Made by a program: the position numbers and the translations under genes. Positions 27,271-34,408 of a DNA stretch of 64,000 bases are shown here, one piece after another. How positions within the stretch are numbered: the first letter of the stretch is position 1; the number at the start of each line of letters is the position of its first letter. The stretch comes from Hyphomicrobium denitrificans ATCC 51888. Lineage in GTDB: Bacteria; Pseudomonadota; Alphaproteobacteria; Rhizobiales; Hyphomicrobiaceae. The notes under the pieces are model-generated. The model was not told the DNA's origin, made no database searches, and saw only the letters and a program-made list of their open reading frames with translations. The DNA lies in assembly GCF_000143145.1 (NCBI RefSeq), contig NC_014313.1, positions 3,038,001 through 3,102,000 on the forward strand. Direction: 5' to 3'.

Positions 27271-29382
27271 TTACCTCTCCCGCGGCGTGACATTGGCGCC
27301 GAAGCGTCCGCCGAGCGCGCTATCGAGCTTGCCCCCAGCGATCCCGTCCTTGACGGCGCCGATGACAATGTCGACGACATCGAGACCGCCAGACTGGCGA
27401 CGTTCCTGAGAGACTTGAGCGCCGCTGTTGTTGATGACGTTGACCTCGACGTTAGGCGAAGGCGTCGCTTGCTGCACAGCATTTGGCAGCGCGTTGTTTG
27501 GGATGACGGTGCCGGGGAACTTCGGCCAGATAAGTTCCGGTCCGCGCTCACCGACGATCATCGGCCCGCCGGAGAAGTCGCCACCGTCTGCGAAGGCAGG
27601 AATGATGGTCGTGGCCCATCCGGACGACGATGATCCGCTCGACCCGAACAGGCTGAGCAGCGAGCCCAGCGCCCCGCCGCCACCGCTCGTGCCGCCAGTC
27701 ATGAGATTCGTCAGCGGCGTGATCACAGCCGCCTTGATGGCGATCTGCTCCAGGTCCTGGATGATCGCCATGGTCATGTCGTGGAACGAGAACTTGCCGG
27801 TGCGCGTGAAATTACGGAAGGCGCTATCGAGGTTACTGGTAACGGCATTGCCGACGTCGCCGGTCAGCTTCGTCATCCGTTGTGCGTCTTCCTGGGCGAT
27901 CGTGGCCTCGACTTGTGCCTGGGCCTGATCGCGGATGGCGGCGATGCGCTGCGGCGAAATCTCGATATGACGAGCCTGCAGGTTGACCAGCTGCTGATCG
28001 ACGATAGCCTGCACGCGGCCGGCCTCCGTACCGTCGTACATCGCCGCCGTCCGTGCCATGATTTGCGCCGTCTGGCGCTGGAGTCCCGCAATAATCTGCT
28101 CGAAATTATTGCCCTCTCGCTCGGACAGTTGTTGCCGCTTGCGTTGATCCTCGGCAGTTGTCAGTTGCTGATTGAGTTTGCGCTGCTCTGCGAGCTGCGC
28201 GTTGATCTTCTCCATCGTCTGAGGGTCAAGATCGCCAAGAGCCGCAATGGCTCTCTGGTTTCTGGCCTGCTGCGTATAAGCCGCCGCTGCTGCGGTCGCC
28301 ATACCGAGGACAGCGACACGGTCGCGGAGAGCGTCGGTCTCCTGATTTAGGCGATCGAGATACTGTTTCGCATCCTCGTCGTGCTTTTTCGAAGCGTTGA
28401 ACTTTTCAACTGCGTCGGCGGCATCGCTATAACGATCCGAAAGCTTGTCGATGGCACGATCGATCGCGTCCTCGTCTAGTCCTTCCTCCTCGAGCTTTTG
28501 CCGGGCCTTAAGCTCCGCACGATAAATGGCGCTCTCGACCGTCGACATGCGCATGGTCTCGACATTGAGTTCCATCGCCTCCGTCTCGGCGCGCAGGCCC
28601 TCGATGCCCTTGCTGCTCTCAACCGCGCGGTCGGCCTTCGCCGCGGCCAGAATGCGCTCGCCGCCGGCCATCTGATTGAGAACGAATATCTGCGTCTGCA
28701 GTCCGGCGATCTCCTGCTTCAGCAGGTCCAGAGACGCCGGGTCGACGCCGATATCCATCGTTTGCAACGCCGCGAACTGGTCCTGCAGTCCCTGCAGCTT
28801 TTCCTTCGCGGTGTCGATGTCCTCTTCCAGCGTCGACAGCGAGCGCTTGCTGGCGGGAAGATAGTCCTCGATGCTTTGGCGGATGTATTTGAACGCATCG
28901 CCAAGTTTGCGGAGTCCATCTTCCGCGACGTTGGATGCCGTATAATTTGTATCCTGAACGCTCGAACCGAACCCGAGGATGTTGCCGACCGTCTGGAATG
29001 CGGATTCCTTGACGTCGTCGAAAGCGGTTTTCAAGCCTGTCAAAACTGCGCCCTGCAGTTCGACGGCGGCCGTCTTCACGTCCTCGAGCTGATCCTCTGT
29101 TCCTGTCTGAGCGGCGAATGCGTCCGCCGACGCACCGATCATATCGATCACGGATTTGACGGCGGCCAGCCCCGAAAGAACCAGATTTGCCTTGGATGCA
29201 ATGCCCTCAATTCCGCCGGCTGTTGCCGACACGGCTTTATCGAACAAAGACAAGTCCCGGCCGCCGTCTTCCGCGAAGCGCGAGACGAGGTTCTTCGCGA
29301 CCGTCAGGCCTGCCTCGAGCTTGTCCGTCGCCGAATCGATCACGACCCGCATGTCGGCGATGGACGAAAAAGCTTCAGGCAC
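27271..29382 (-). CDS. Tail tape measure protein
   Basis: 703 residues with long alanine-, glutamine- and glutamate-rich helical stretches (about 170-500). The C-terminal region has the common tape-measure ending G-P-M-I-V-G-E-R-G-P-E-L, preceded by a glycine/serine-rich linker. It sets tail length and is packed inside the tail tube; its size would match a tail of roughly 100 nm by the usual rule of thumb. The start overlaps the end of the second chaperone frame by 8 bp, as is typical. Confidence 0.92.
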   Translation of the reverse strand: MPEAFSSIADMRVVIDSATDKLEAGLTVAKNLVSRFAEDGGRDLSLFDKAVSATAGGIEGIASKANLVLSGLAAVKSVIDMIGASADAFAAQTGTEDQLEDVKTAAVELQGAVLTGLKTAFDDVKESAFQTVGNILGFGSSVQDTNYTASNVAEDGLRKLGDAFKYIRQSIEDYLPASKRSLSTLEEDIDTAKEKLQGLQDQFAALQTMDIGVDPASLDLLKQEIAGLQTQIFVLNQMAGGERILAAAKADRAVESSKGIEGLRAETEAMELNVETMRMSTVESAIYRAELKARQKLEEEGLDEDAIDRAIDKLSDRYSDAADAVEKFNASKKHDEDAKQYLDRLNQETDALRDRVAVLGMATAAAAAYTQQARNQRAIAALGDLDPQTMEKINAQLAEQRKLNQQLTTAEDQRKRQQLSEREGNNFEQIIAGLQRQTAQIMARTAAMYDGTEAGRVQAIVDQQLVNLQARHIEISPQRIAAIRDQAQAQVEATIAQEDAQRMTKLTGDVGNAVTSNLDSAFRNFTRTGKFSFHDMTMAIIQDLEQIAIKAAVITPLTNLMTGGTSGGGGALGSLLSLFGSSGSSSSGWATTIIPAFADGGDFSGGPMIVGERGPELIWPKFPGTVIPNNALPNAVQQATPSPNVEVNVINNSGAQVSQERRQSGGLDVVDIVIGAVKDGIAGGKLDSALGGRFGANVTPRER

Positions 29383-29608
29383 AGTGCTTGAACCCTTGCG
29401 TTTCGAGGAAAGCGTTGCGAGTGGCGAAGTAGTGATCGAGCTGATCGTCAGGGATCGGCGGCTTGCGGCGAGCTTCGTCCGCTTCCCGGCCTCGGCGCAT
29501 GCGCGCCGCCAGTACCGCCGTCAGTTCGAAGAATGAGACGCGGTATAGATCGGCTGGATACCAGCCGATCAAGTCGGCGAGACCGATGAGGTATTCCCAG
29601 TCGATCAA
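29375..29608 (-). CDS. Tail assembly chaperone, second frame (reached by -1 frameshift)
   Basis: A 77-codon frame (from L-I-D-W-E-Y-L-I-G-L-A-D-L) that overlaps the preceding gene's stop and lacks an ATG or GTG; only a TTG is present. A slippery CCCTTTC at 29620-29626 lies in the correct phase to move ribosomes from the first frame into this one. The fused product would be about 203 residues. It is equivalent to the T part of lambda G-T, which recruits the tube protein to the tape measure. Confidence 0.82.
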   Translation of the reverse strand: MIDWEYLIGLADLIGWYPADLYRVSFFELTAVLAARMRRGREADEARRKPPIPDDQLDHYFATRNAFLETQGFKHCA

Positions 29609-29985
29609 GCCGTCGGGACGAAAGGGCCGCGGCGATCACCGCCCTTCCCGTTATCTGCCAGCCGTTGTGCCTCGCGCGCCAGGTTATCGCTGCCGGCGAC
29701 GAGCTGCGTCAGGAACGCCGCGAGACGGCGATGGCTGAACGTGCCGCAACGAAAAATCCAGTCATCGATCTCGCCAGGACCTGGCGCATCGGGATCGGTG
29801 CGCAGCAGGGCATTGTAGACCCTGGCAAGCTCTGAGGTCGTGACATGGCCGCGATCGAGCCTTTCGGCGAACGGATAGAGGGCGCCGGTGACGCTCTCGA
29901 CGCGGCGCGCGAGTTCGAGCGTACGCTCAAAGAACAACTGCCTCCCGGCAATCTCGATCTCGAACGGATGAACAAAGTCGGTCAT
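29605..29985 (-). CDS. Tail assembly chaperone, first frame (G-type)
   Basis: 126 residues: M-T-D-F-V-H-P-F-E-I-E-I-A-G onward, helical, ending G-P-F-V-P-T-A. It lies directly between the major tail protein and the tape measure, where siphovirus and GTA tail chaperones sit. The G-P-F codons contain the slippery CCCTTTC. Most ribosomes should make this short form; a minority should make the -1 fusion. The ratio normally controls tail assembly. Confidence 0.82.
   Translation of the reverse strand: MTDFVHPFEIEIAGRQLFFERTLELARRVESVTGALYPFAERLDRGHVTTSELARVYNALLRTDPDAPGPGEIDDWIFRCGTFSHRRLAAFLTQLVAGSDNLAREAQRLADNGKGGDRRGPFVPTA
29620..29626 (-). promoter_or_regulatory. -1 ribosomal frameshift site CCCTTTC
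   Basis: On the minus strand the zero frame reads GGC CCT TTC GTC, so the heptamer is in the canonical X XXY YYZ phase. A -1 slip gives CCC TTT CGT and continues into the second chaperone frame without a stop. The zero-frame stop comes five codons later. Position at the end of the first tail chaperone gene matches known phage frameshift sites. Confidence 0.8.
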
Positions 29986-30003
29986 CTGCTATCGCTCGCC
30001 GGA

Positions 30004-30474
30004 TCAACCGCCGGGCGCCGGGAACGGTGTCGCGAGCGATTGCTGCATCAGGCTTGACGTGAAATCCTCGGTATTCGTGTTCTGGCCGAACGTGCGCAAG
30101 AAGGTCATGACGCGCACCTTCATGTAGTAGCCGGAGCCATTCAGGCGCACGATCTTGATGTTGTAGATGTTGTCGTCGCTGCGATCGAGCGAGGCGGCTT
30201 CCAGTGCCGCCTGCCCGGCAGCCAGCTCACCGGTTGCCTGATCAGTCTTGACCATGCCGCCGACTTGCAGCGAGCCGGCATCGCCAAGTCCTTTCTCCGT
30301 CTGCTTCCAGAGGTCCGAAAGCGCAGTCACGTCAAGGCTGGCAAAGCTAACGCCGAAGGCGTTGCTCAGCGCCTTTGCGCCTTCGATTTCTTTGTATGTA
30401 TCGGTCGACGCCGTGGCGGCGGTCGTGCCGATATAGATCTTCGTTCCCATCGTTGCGTGATGCTGGGCAGTCAT
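30004..30474 (-). CDS. Major tail (tube) protein
   Basis: 156 residues: M-G-T-K-I-Y-I-G-T-T-A (in-frame start at 30450 is an alternative), V-T-A-L-S-D-L-W-K-Q-T-E-K-G, and V-G-G-M-V-K-T-D. These are typical of siphovirus tail-tube subunits with a beta-sandwich fold. It precedes the tail chaperones and follows the tail terminator, the expected order. Confidence 0.85.
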   Translation of the reverse strand: MTAQHHATMGTKIYIGTTAATASTDTYKEIEGAKALSNAFGVSFASLDVTALSDLWKQTEKGLGDAGSLQVGGMVKTDQATGELAAGQAALEAASLDRSDDNIYNIKIVRLNGSGYYMKVRVMTFLRTFGQNTNTEDFTSSLMQQSLATPFPAPGG

Positions 30475-30486
30475 GGCGTAAGGCTC

Positions 30487-30882
30487 CTAATGAACGACGG
30501 TGATGCGGAAGTTGGCGGTGCCGGTGTAGGTGACGCCGTCCTGGTCGCGCGCCGTGTCGGAGCGTTCCAGGACGCACAAAAGCGGATAGCCGAGGTCGAG
30601 ATCGAGCACGGCGCGATGCATCGCGGCTTCGATGGCGCCGAGGATGAAAAGGACTTCTTCCTGGCCGCGAAACGTCGAGTAGACGCCGAGCGACAGCTGA
30701 ATGTCGTCGATCAGCTCGGAGAGGTTGTCGACGGGCGTCTTGATGGCGCGCGCGAACTGGACGTAGGGATAGACCGCGGCGTCGGGGACGTGATCGTAGA
30801 GCGGAACGCCGGCCGTCGCCTTCGAGGGCGGCACGAGCGCGGCAAGCACCGGCAGCAGAAGCGCGTCGAACGCCTTCTGCAC
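30487..30882 (-). CDS. Tail terminator/completion protein (DUF3168)
   Basis: 131 residues from GTG 30882. The V-Y-P-Y-V-Q-F and L-S-L-G-V-Y-S motifs fit DUF3168 tail completion proteins, which cap the tube at the head side. Upstream codons in the same frame read I-S-S-I-A-F-S-V-Q, like the N-terminus of many relatives, with GGAG 8 nt before an ATT. The natural start may therefore be that ATT at about 30903 instead of the GTG. Confidence 0.82.
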   Translation of the reverse strand: MQKAFDALLLPVLAALVPPSKATAGVPLYDHVPDAAVYPYVQFARAIKTPVDNLSELIDDIQLSLGVYSTFRGQEEVLFILGAIEAAMHRAVLDLDLGYPLLCVLERSDTARDQDGVTYTGTANFRITVVH

Positions 30883-30968
30883 CGAAAATGCGATGGATGA
30901 AATTTTGAAATCTCCGAGGCTTTACGCGGCCGGCGGCCGGCTCGCGGAACGCGAGTCGCCGGGCGCCA

Positions 30969-31484
30969 TCAGGAAGAGTTCCGCTTGTCCGCAAATCCCG
31001 CAGCGGCCTTCACCGCGTCGACGACCGTCTTGAAATCGCGCTCGCGCTTGAGGCGCACCATCATGTTGGCGATGGCCGGGCGGAAGAACGGCTGCGCAGC
31101 GCGCGCCGGAACATGGCGTTTCATCTTGCGGAAACGCTTGCGCCCTTTCTTGTCGACGCCCGAGCTTCTCTGGTCGCCGACCTGATAGCCCTTCGTTCCG
31201 AATTCGACCCAGAAAAGATAGAACGCGGCATCGCGCATCGCCTTGGTGATGAAGCCGAACGTCACGCGCTTGCCACCAGTGTCACGGCTGCGGTCGACTT
31301 TGATCGCTTCCGGCATCAGAAGCGCGTCGCGGCCGCGTCCGGTGTGCACCGGGACGAGGCTGGCCGCCTCTTTCTGCGCCGCCTTGGCTTCATCCTCGAG
31401 CTTGTCGTCGATACGCTGTTTCATCAGCATGCCGAACGTATCGAACTTGCGATGCAGATCTTCGGTGCCGAGAATGCCGCTCAT
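30969..31484 (-). CDS. HK97 gp10-like head-tail joining protein
   Basis: 171 residues. V-P-V-H-T-G-R-G-R-D-A-L and F-W-V-E-F-G-T-K-G-Y match the HK97-gp10 family core, and the C-terminal P-A-R-A-A-Q-P-F-F-R-P-A is a common ending in this family. Its ATG overlaps the stop of the preceding head closure gene (ATGA). Acts at the neck between head and tail. Confidence 0.87.
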   Translation of the reverse strand: MSGILGTEDLHRKFDTFGMLMKQRIDDKLEDEAKAAQKEAASLVPVHTGRGRDALLMPEAIKVDRSRDTGGKRVTFGFITKAMRDAAFYLFWVEFGTKGYQVGDQRSSGVDKKGRKRFRKMKRHVPARAAQPFFRPAIANMMVRLKRERDFKTVVDAVKAAAGFADKRNSS

Positions 31485-31816
31485 AATGTCACTCCCGTTT
31501 CGGCGACGATTTCCGTCTCCGGCTTGTTCGGCAGCCGGCGCGGCCGCTCGCGAATGTTGTAGGTGTCGCCGTTCCAGACGATGCGGTCGCTGGTGGTAAT
31601 CCCCATCTCGTCGATCGCCGCTGACAGGCAGGTGAAGCGGTATTTCGATGTGGGCTTGACCCCGCCATCACGCACCTGCTCGCCGCCGCCGATCCAGTCC
31701 GCCTTCGCCCAGGCCTGGCCGAGCGGCGCGAGTGTCGGCGTCATGCCGCCGCCTGGGCGGCGAGCGTCGGTCTCACGCTGAAACGTGATCAGCTCCGTCC
31801 GGTCGCCGGCGTCCAT
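31481..31816 (-). CDS. Head closure (head-tail adaptor) protein
   Basis: 111 residues: M-D-A-G-D-R-T-E-L-I-T-F-Q-R-E-T, A-W-A-K-A-D-W-I-G-G, R-I-V-W-N-G-D-T-Y-N-I-R. These are hallmarks of the SPP1 gp16/HK97 head-tail adaptor family that closes the connector after DNA packaging. It overlaps genes on both sides. Confidence 0.88.
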   Translation of the reverse strand: MDAGDRTELITFQRETDARRPGGGMTPTLAPLGQAWAKADWIGGGEQVRDGGVKPTSKYRFTCLSAAIDEMGITTSDRIVWNGDTYNIRERPRRLPNKPETEIVAETGVTL

Positions 31817-32391
31817 CAGATCCAGCCCGTCGTCTTGTGGGGCTCGATCAGCGCGTCGACGGCCATCGGAGTCACGACGGCAGGACCTTCCATCACGGCC
31901 GAGCGATGCGCATAGAAATGCTGAACCAGCAGCAGCACGGCATGGCGCAGGTCTTCCGGCACGTCCGAATCCATCGCGCCATAGCCGCTCTCATAGACGA
32001 TCGTAACACTGGGAATTCCGCGCGCCGCCAGCGGCCATGCCGTTTTCGGAAGAACCCAATATTCGATGAGGCTGGCCGCCAGAAAGTAGTCATTCGGGCT
32101 CAAGGTGATCGTGTCGCCCTTGGGATCGACGAACGTGATCGACGTGATCGAGATCACGGGCGGGCGCGGCAAGACGACAGGAACGCCGCCGCGCGGAAAC
32201 CCTTCCCGCTTGTAAGTCACCGTGCGCTTGACGAGATTTCGACCGATGCGGTTTTCGACGTGCCGCGATGCCGCCGAGATGATCCGTTCAATCAGCGCAT
32301 CCTCATTCGAATGCAGGACGCGCATCTGCGCCTTTGCCTCGGCGAGTGTGACGGGATCGCTGCCGCCGGAAACCGTGAAACTGTAATCCAC
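31816..32391 (-). CDS. Head-tail connector (gp6-like)
   Basis: 191 residues: L-A-E-A-K-A-Q-M-R-V, A-S-R-H-V-E-N-R-I-G-R, then beta strands with P-R-P-P-V-I-S-I-T-S-I, and P-E-D-L-R-H-A-V-L-L-L-V-Q-H-F-Y near the end. This is the signature of gp6/DNA-packaging head-tail connectors, which form a ring beneath the portal. The stop overlaps the head closure start (TGATG). Confidence 0.88.
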   Translation of the reverse strand: MDYSFTVSGGSDPVTLAEAKAQMRVLHSNEDALIERIISAASRHVENRIGRNLVKRTVTYKREGFPRGGVPVVLPRPPVISITSITFVDPKGDTITLSPNDYFLAASLIEYWVLPKTAWPLAARGIPSVTIVYESGYGAMDSDVPEDLRHAVLLLVQHFYAHRSAVMEGPAVVTPMAVDALIEPHKTTGWI

Positions 32392-32394
32392 AGA

Positions 32395-32772
32395 TCAGCC
32401 TGTGAGGTTTTCGAGCGCTTCGGCGAGGTCGTCGAGGTCGCTGTCGTAGTCGCCGCTATTTGCTTCGTTGTAGAGATCGGCGAGTTGTTGCGGCGCGTCG
32501 TCCTCGTAGTAATCGGACTCGACCTGCTCATAGAGTTGCGCCTGCGCAGCCGCCGACGAACGCACTGTCTGAATAGCCTGCAGCAGCTGCGCGGACTGCG
32601 CCTTCGTCTGCTCGACAAACGATTTCACATCTTGCTCGAGCTGGTCGAATGCGGCCTCGAGCTGCGCCCCACTTGAAACAGCCGTTTGCGCACGAGCAAT
32701 GGCGATGTTCCAATCGGTAGCGTCGTCGCGCCGAGCCGGAGCACGCGGCGCCCTGAGATCGAGTCGAAACAT
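32395..32772 (-). CDS. Acidic coiled-coil head-region protein with M-F-x-L-x-L start
   Basis: 125 residues. The N-terminus M-F-R-L-D-L-R-A-P-R-A-P is followed by a Q/A-rich helical stretch (about 25-80) and a very acidic C-terminus (Y-Y-E-D-D; Y-D-S-D-L-D-D-L). The start resembles those of the genes at 37464 and 36608 (M-Y-A-L-x-L). Position between connector and decoration genes suggests a minor head or scaffold-like protein. Function unknown. Confidence 0.65.
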   Translation of the reverse strand: MFRLDLRAPRAPARRDDATDWNIAIARAQTAVSSGAQLEAAFDQLEQDVKSFVEQTKAQSAQLLQAIQTVRSSAAAQAQLYEQVESDYYEDDAPQQLADLYNEANSGDYDSDLDDLAEALENLTG

Positions 32773-32803
32773 TGGGTTTCCTTTTGCAGACCTGGAGCGA
32801 CCG

Positions 32804-33217
32804 CTACGCTTTGACGACGCCGGTATTCCAGATGTTCAGCGCGATCTTGGTGGTCGAGATTGCGATACCGAGAAGCCCAACGGAATCGCCGCTGTTGAGA
32901 TCGGCGGCCGGACGGATTCCGCCGGGCGTGTCGGAGCCGAAATAAAGCGTCCCGACGGCGACCGTCGCGCCAATAGTGAGAACCCCGTCCCACATCACAT
33001 TTATGGCTTGACCAGCATTGGCCGAGTTGAGCGCTACGCCATTGAGGATGAGCGCTTCGCCTGAGCCATCCGCATCATAGAGACCGACTTTTTTGCTGTC
33101 GGTCGATGACAGAGCGACGCTCTGTCCTGCCGTAATATTTACGGCCGCAATATTCTGAGAAATCTTGGCGCCAGGATCTGGAACGACACTCGTCGCCGTA
33201 ATAGTGAGGTCTGCCAT
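32804..33217 (-). CDS. Capsid decoration-like protein
   Basis: 137 residues, almost all beta strand, rich in G, T, A and V (I-T-A-G-Q-S-V-A-L-S; G-T-L-Y-F-G-S-D-T-P-G-G-I), with few charged residues. This composition and the location downstream of the capsid gene fit small capsid decoration proteins (DUF2190-like). No firm family can be named. Confidence 0.65.
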   Translation of the reverse strand: MADLTITATSVVPDPGAKISQNIAAVNITAGQSVALSSTDSKKVGLYDADGSGEALILNGVALNSANAGQAINVMWDGVLTIGATVAVGTLYFGSDTPGGIRPAADLNSGDSVGLLGIAISTTKIALNIWNTGVVKA

Positions 33218-33258
33218 GATGCACCTTTTCTTGAGCTGAAGATGGCGGCGAACCGCCG

Positions 33259-33735
33259 TCAGGCGGGTTTCGTTTCGAGAACGACGGCCAGTCCTTCGTC
33301 GACAAGCTTCTGCGCCAGCGGCGCCGAGACGACGCCGCCCTTGACGATCTTGATCGCCTTGCCCTTGTCGTCGGGGCCTTCGTATTTGTCCTTCAGGCGA
33401 GCGCGGACGATGATGGTCTTCGGCGCTTCCGGCTTCTTCACACCAGCCGGAGGATCGGCGTCGCCACCTGCCGTCTGCGCCTCGCCATCGGTTTCGTCGT
33501 CTTCGTCTTCGTCTTCATCTTCGTCTTCGTTCGTAGTGCTGTTTGCCGCTGGCGCGGTCTCGCCCGTCTTGTGCGTCCGCTCTTTGGACACAGAACCAGC
33601 GATCTTCTCGCCGCTCTTCAGCTCGAGCGCGATCTCGGCAATGCGCCCATCGACGATTTCGTCGACGAGGAACTCTTTCGGATAGACGGCGCCGGCCGGG
33701 ACGGCCCGGAATTCGCGCGTGACCTTGACTTGCAT
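33259..33735 (-). CDS. Head-region protein with acidic repeat
   Basis: 158 residues. A basic N-terminal domain (M-Q-V-K-V-T-R-E-F-R-A-V) and a lysine-rich C-terminal domain are separated by a low-complexity acidic run of alternating E and D (about residues 70-85) encoded by GAAGAC-type hexamers. The C-terminal part (P-L-A-Q-K-L-V-D-E-G-L-A-V-V-L-E) is a conserved-looking small domain. Unknown function; its site between decoration-type genes suggests a minor capsid component. Confidence 0.6.
   Translation of the reverse strand: MQVKVTREFRAVPAGAVYPKEFLVDEIVDGRIAEIALELKSGEKIAGSVSKERTHKTGETAPAANSTTNEDEDEDEDEDDETDGEAQTAGGDADPPAGVKKPEAPKTIIVRARLKDKYEGPDDKGKAIKIVKGGVVSAPLAQKLVDEGLAVVLETKPA
33501..33530. 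repeat. Hexanucleotide microsatellite inside a phage gene
   Basis: About five near-perfect CTTCGT units (one with CTTCAT) on the plus strand code for alternating Glu-Asp on the minus strand. Each unit is two codons, so slippage would change the acidic spacer length without a frameshift. Confidence 0.8.
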
Positions 33736-33821
33736 GGATGCCCCCTTTGGTGAACAATCGTGGTTGGCATGGTGAGGCGAGTTAGGGCACGGTGCGAATG
33801 GCTTGGCCCGACGTCGCTTGG

Positions 33822-33845
33822 AGGGCCGCCTTTGAAGGCGGCCCT
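33822..33845 (-). terminator. Perfect hairpin without U-run, downstream of a capsid-region gene
   Basis: AGGGCCGCCTT (33822-33832) pairs fully with AAGGCGGCCCT (33835-33845). It follows the stop of the 33853-34305 gene by 7 bases in the direction of transcription. No U-run follows, so it may be a weak terminator or an RNA-stabilising 3' hairpin that sets dosage after the capsid genes. Confidence 0.6.
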
Positions 33846-33852
33846 ATTCATT

Positions 33853-34305
33853 CTATTGAGGCGGGTTCGGCGTCGGAGCGATCGTGGGCTCGCCCAGAAC
33901 GGCGACTCCTGCGACGAAGATATTTCCGGAATCGTTGCTTGCTGGCGTGATCGTCACGCGCACGAAGCGCTTCGGACCGACGTAGCCGATCTTGCGGCAC
34001 TTGTTGTCGTCGTCGTACTTGAAGCCCGCGAGCGCCTCGGTGCCGTTGAGATACTTGTCGTCAACGGCCGCATGATCAGTCAGCGTCGTCGGGTTTGCTT
34101 CACTGTCGACGACGTTGCCGTCTTCCACCAGCACCGTGAACGTCGCGTCCGCATCGGTGAGCGCGCCGGTGACGATCGCGAGCATGCAGGCGTTGTAACC
34201 CTTCGTGTCGATGATTTTCGACACCATAGCGGTGTTGTCGGTTCCGGCCGCCTTCGGAAGGAACAGGGGAACAGGGTGTAGAAGGCTCGTAATATCGCGT
34301 CTCAT
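33853..34305 (-). CDS. Head-region structural protein downstream of the major capsid gene
   Basis: ATG 34305 (AGAGGT 9 nt upstream) gives 150 residues starting M-R-R-D-I-T-S-L-L-H-P-V; the longer open frame has no good start. The body (D-T-K-G-Y-N-A; G-T-E-A-L-A-G-F-K-Y-D-D-D; K-R-F-V-R-V-T-I-T-P-A) is beta-rich, and the end is proline-rich. Similar small proteins commonly sit next to capsid genes in phages of this group. A capsid-decoration role is inferred. Confidence 0.68.
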   Translation of the reverse strand: MRRDITSLLHPVPLFLPKAAGTDNTAMVSKIIDTKGYNACMLAIVTGALTDADATFTVLVEDGNVVDSEANPTTLTDHAAVDDKYLNGTEALAGFKYDDDNKCRKIGYVGPKRFVRVTITPASNDSGNIFVAGVAVLGEPTIAPTPNPPQ

Positions 34306-34368
34306 AGCGATGACCTCTCTAAAACGGATTGCTGCGGGCGCCGACCGGCGGCCGATTGGTGGGTATGC

Positions 34369-34392
34369 GGCGGCGCCCATTTCAGCGCCGCC
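34369..34392 (-). terminator. Hairpin just after the major capsid gene
   Basis: GGCGGCGC (34369-34376) pairs perfectly with GCGCCGCC (34385-34392) around an 8-base loop, 16 bases after the capsid stop. There is no U-run. Together with the hairpin at 33822 it brackets the 150-residue gene and may tune expression stepwise. Confidence 0.55.
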
Positions 34393-34408
34393 GATGTCTC
34401 GATGAGAG

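Noticed and set aside
33501..33530. Hexamer microsatellite as a phase-variation switch
   Set aside because: The unit is six bases, so copy changes keep the frame; it can vary spacer length but not switch the gene off.
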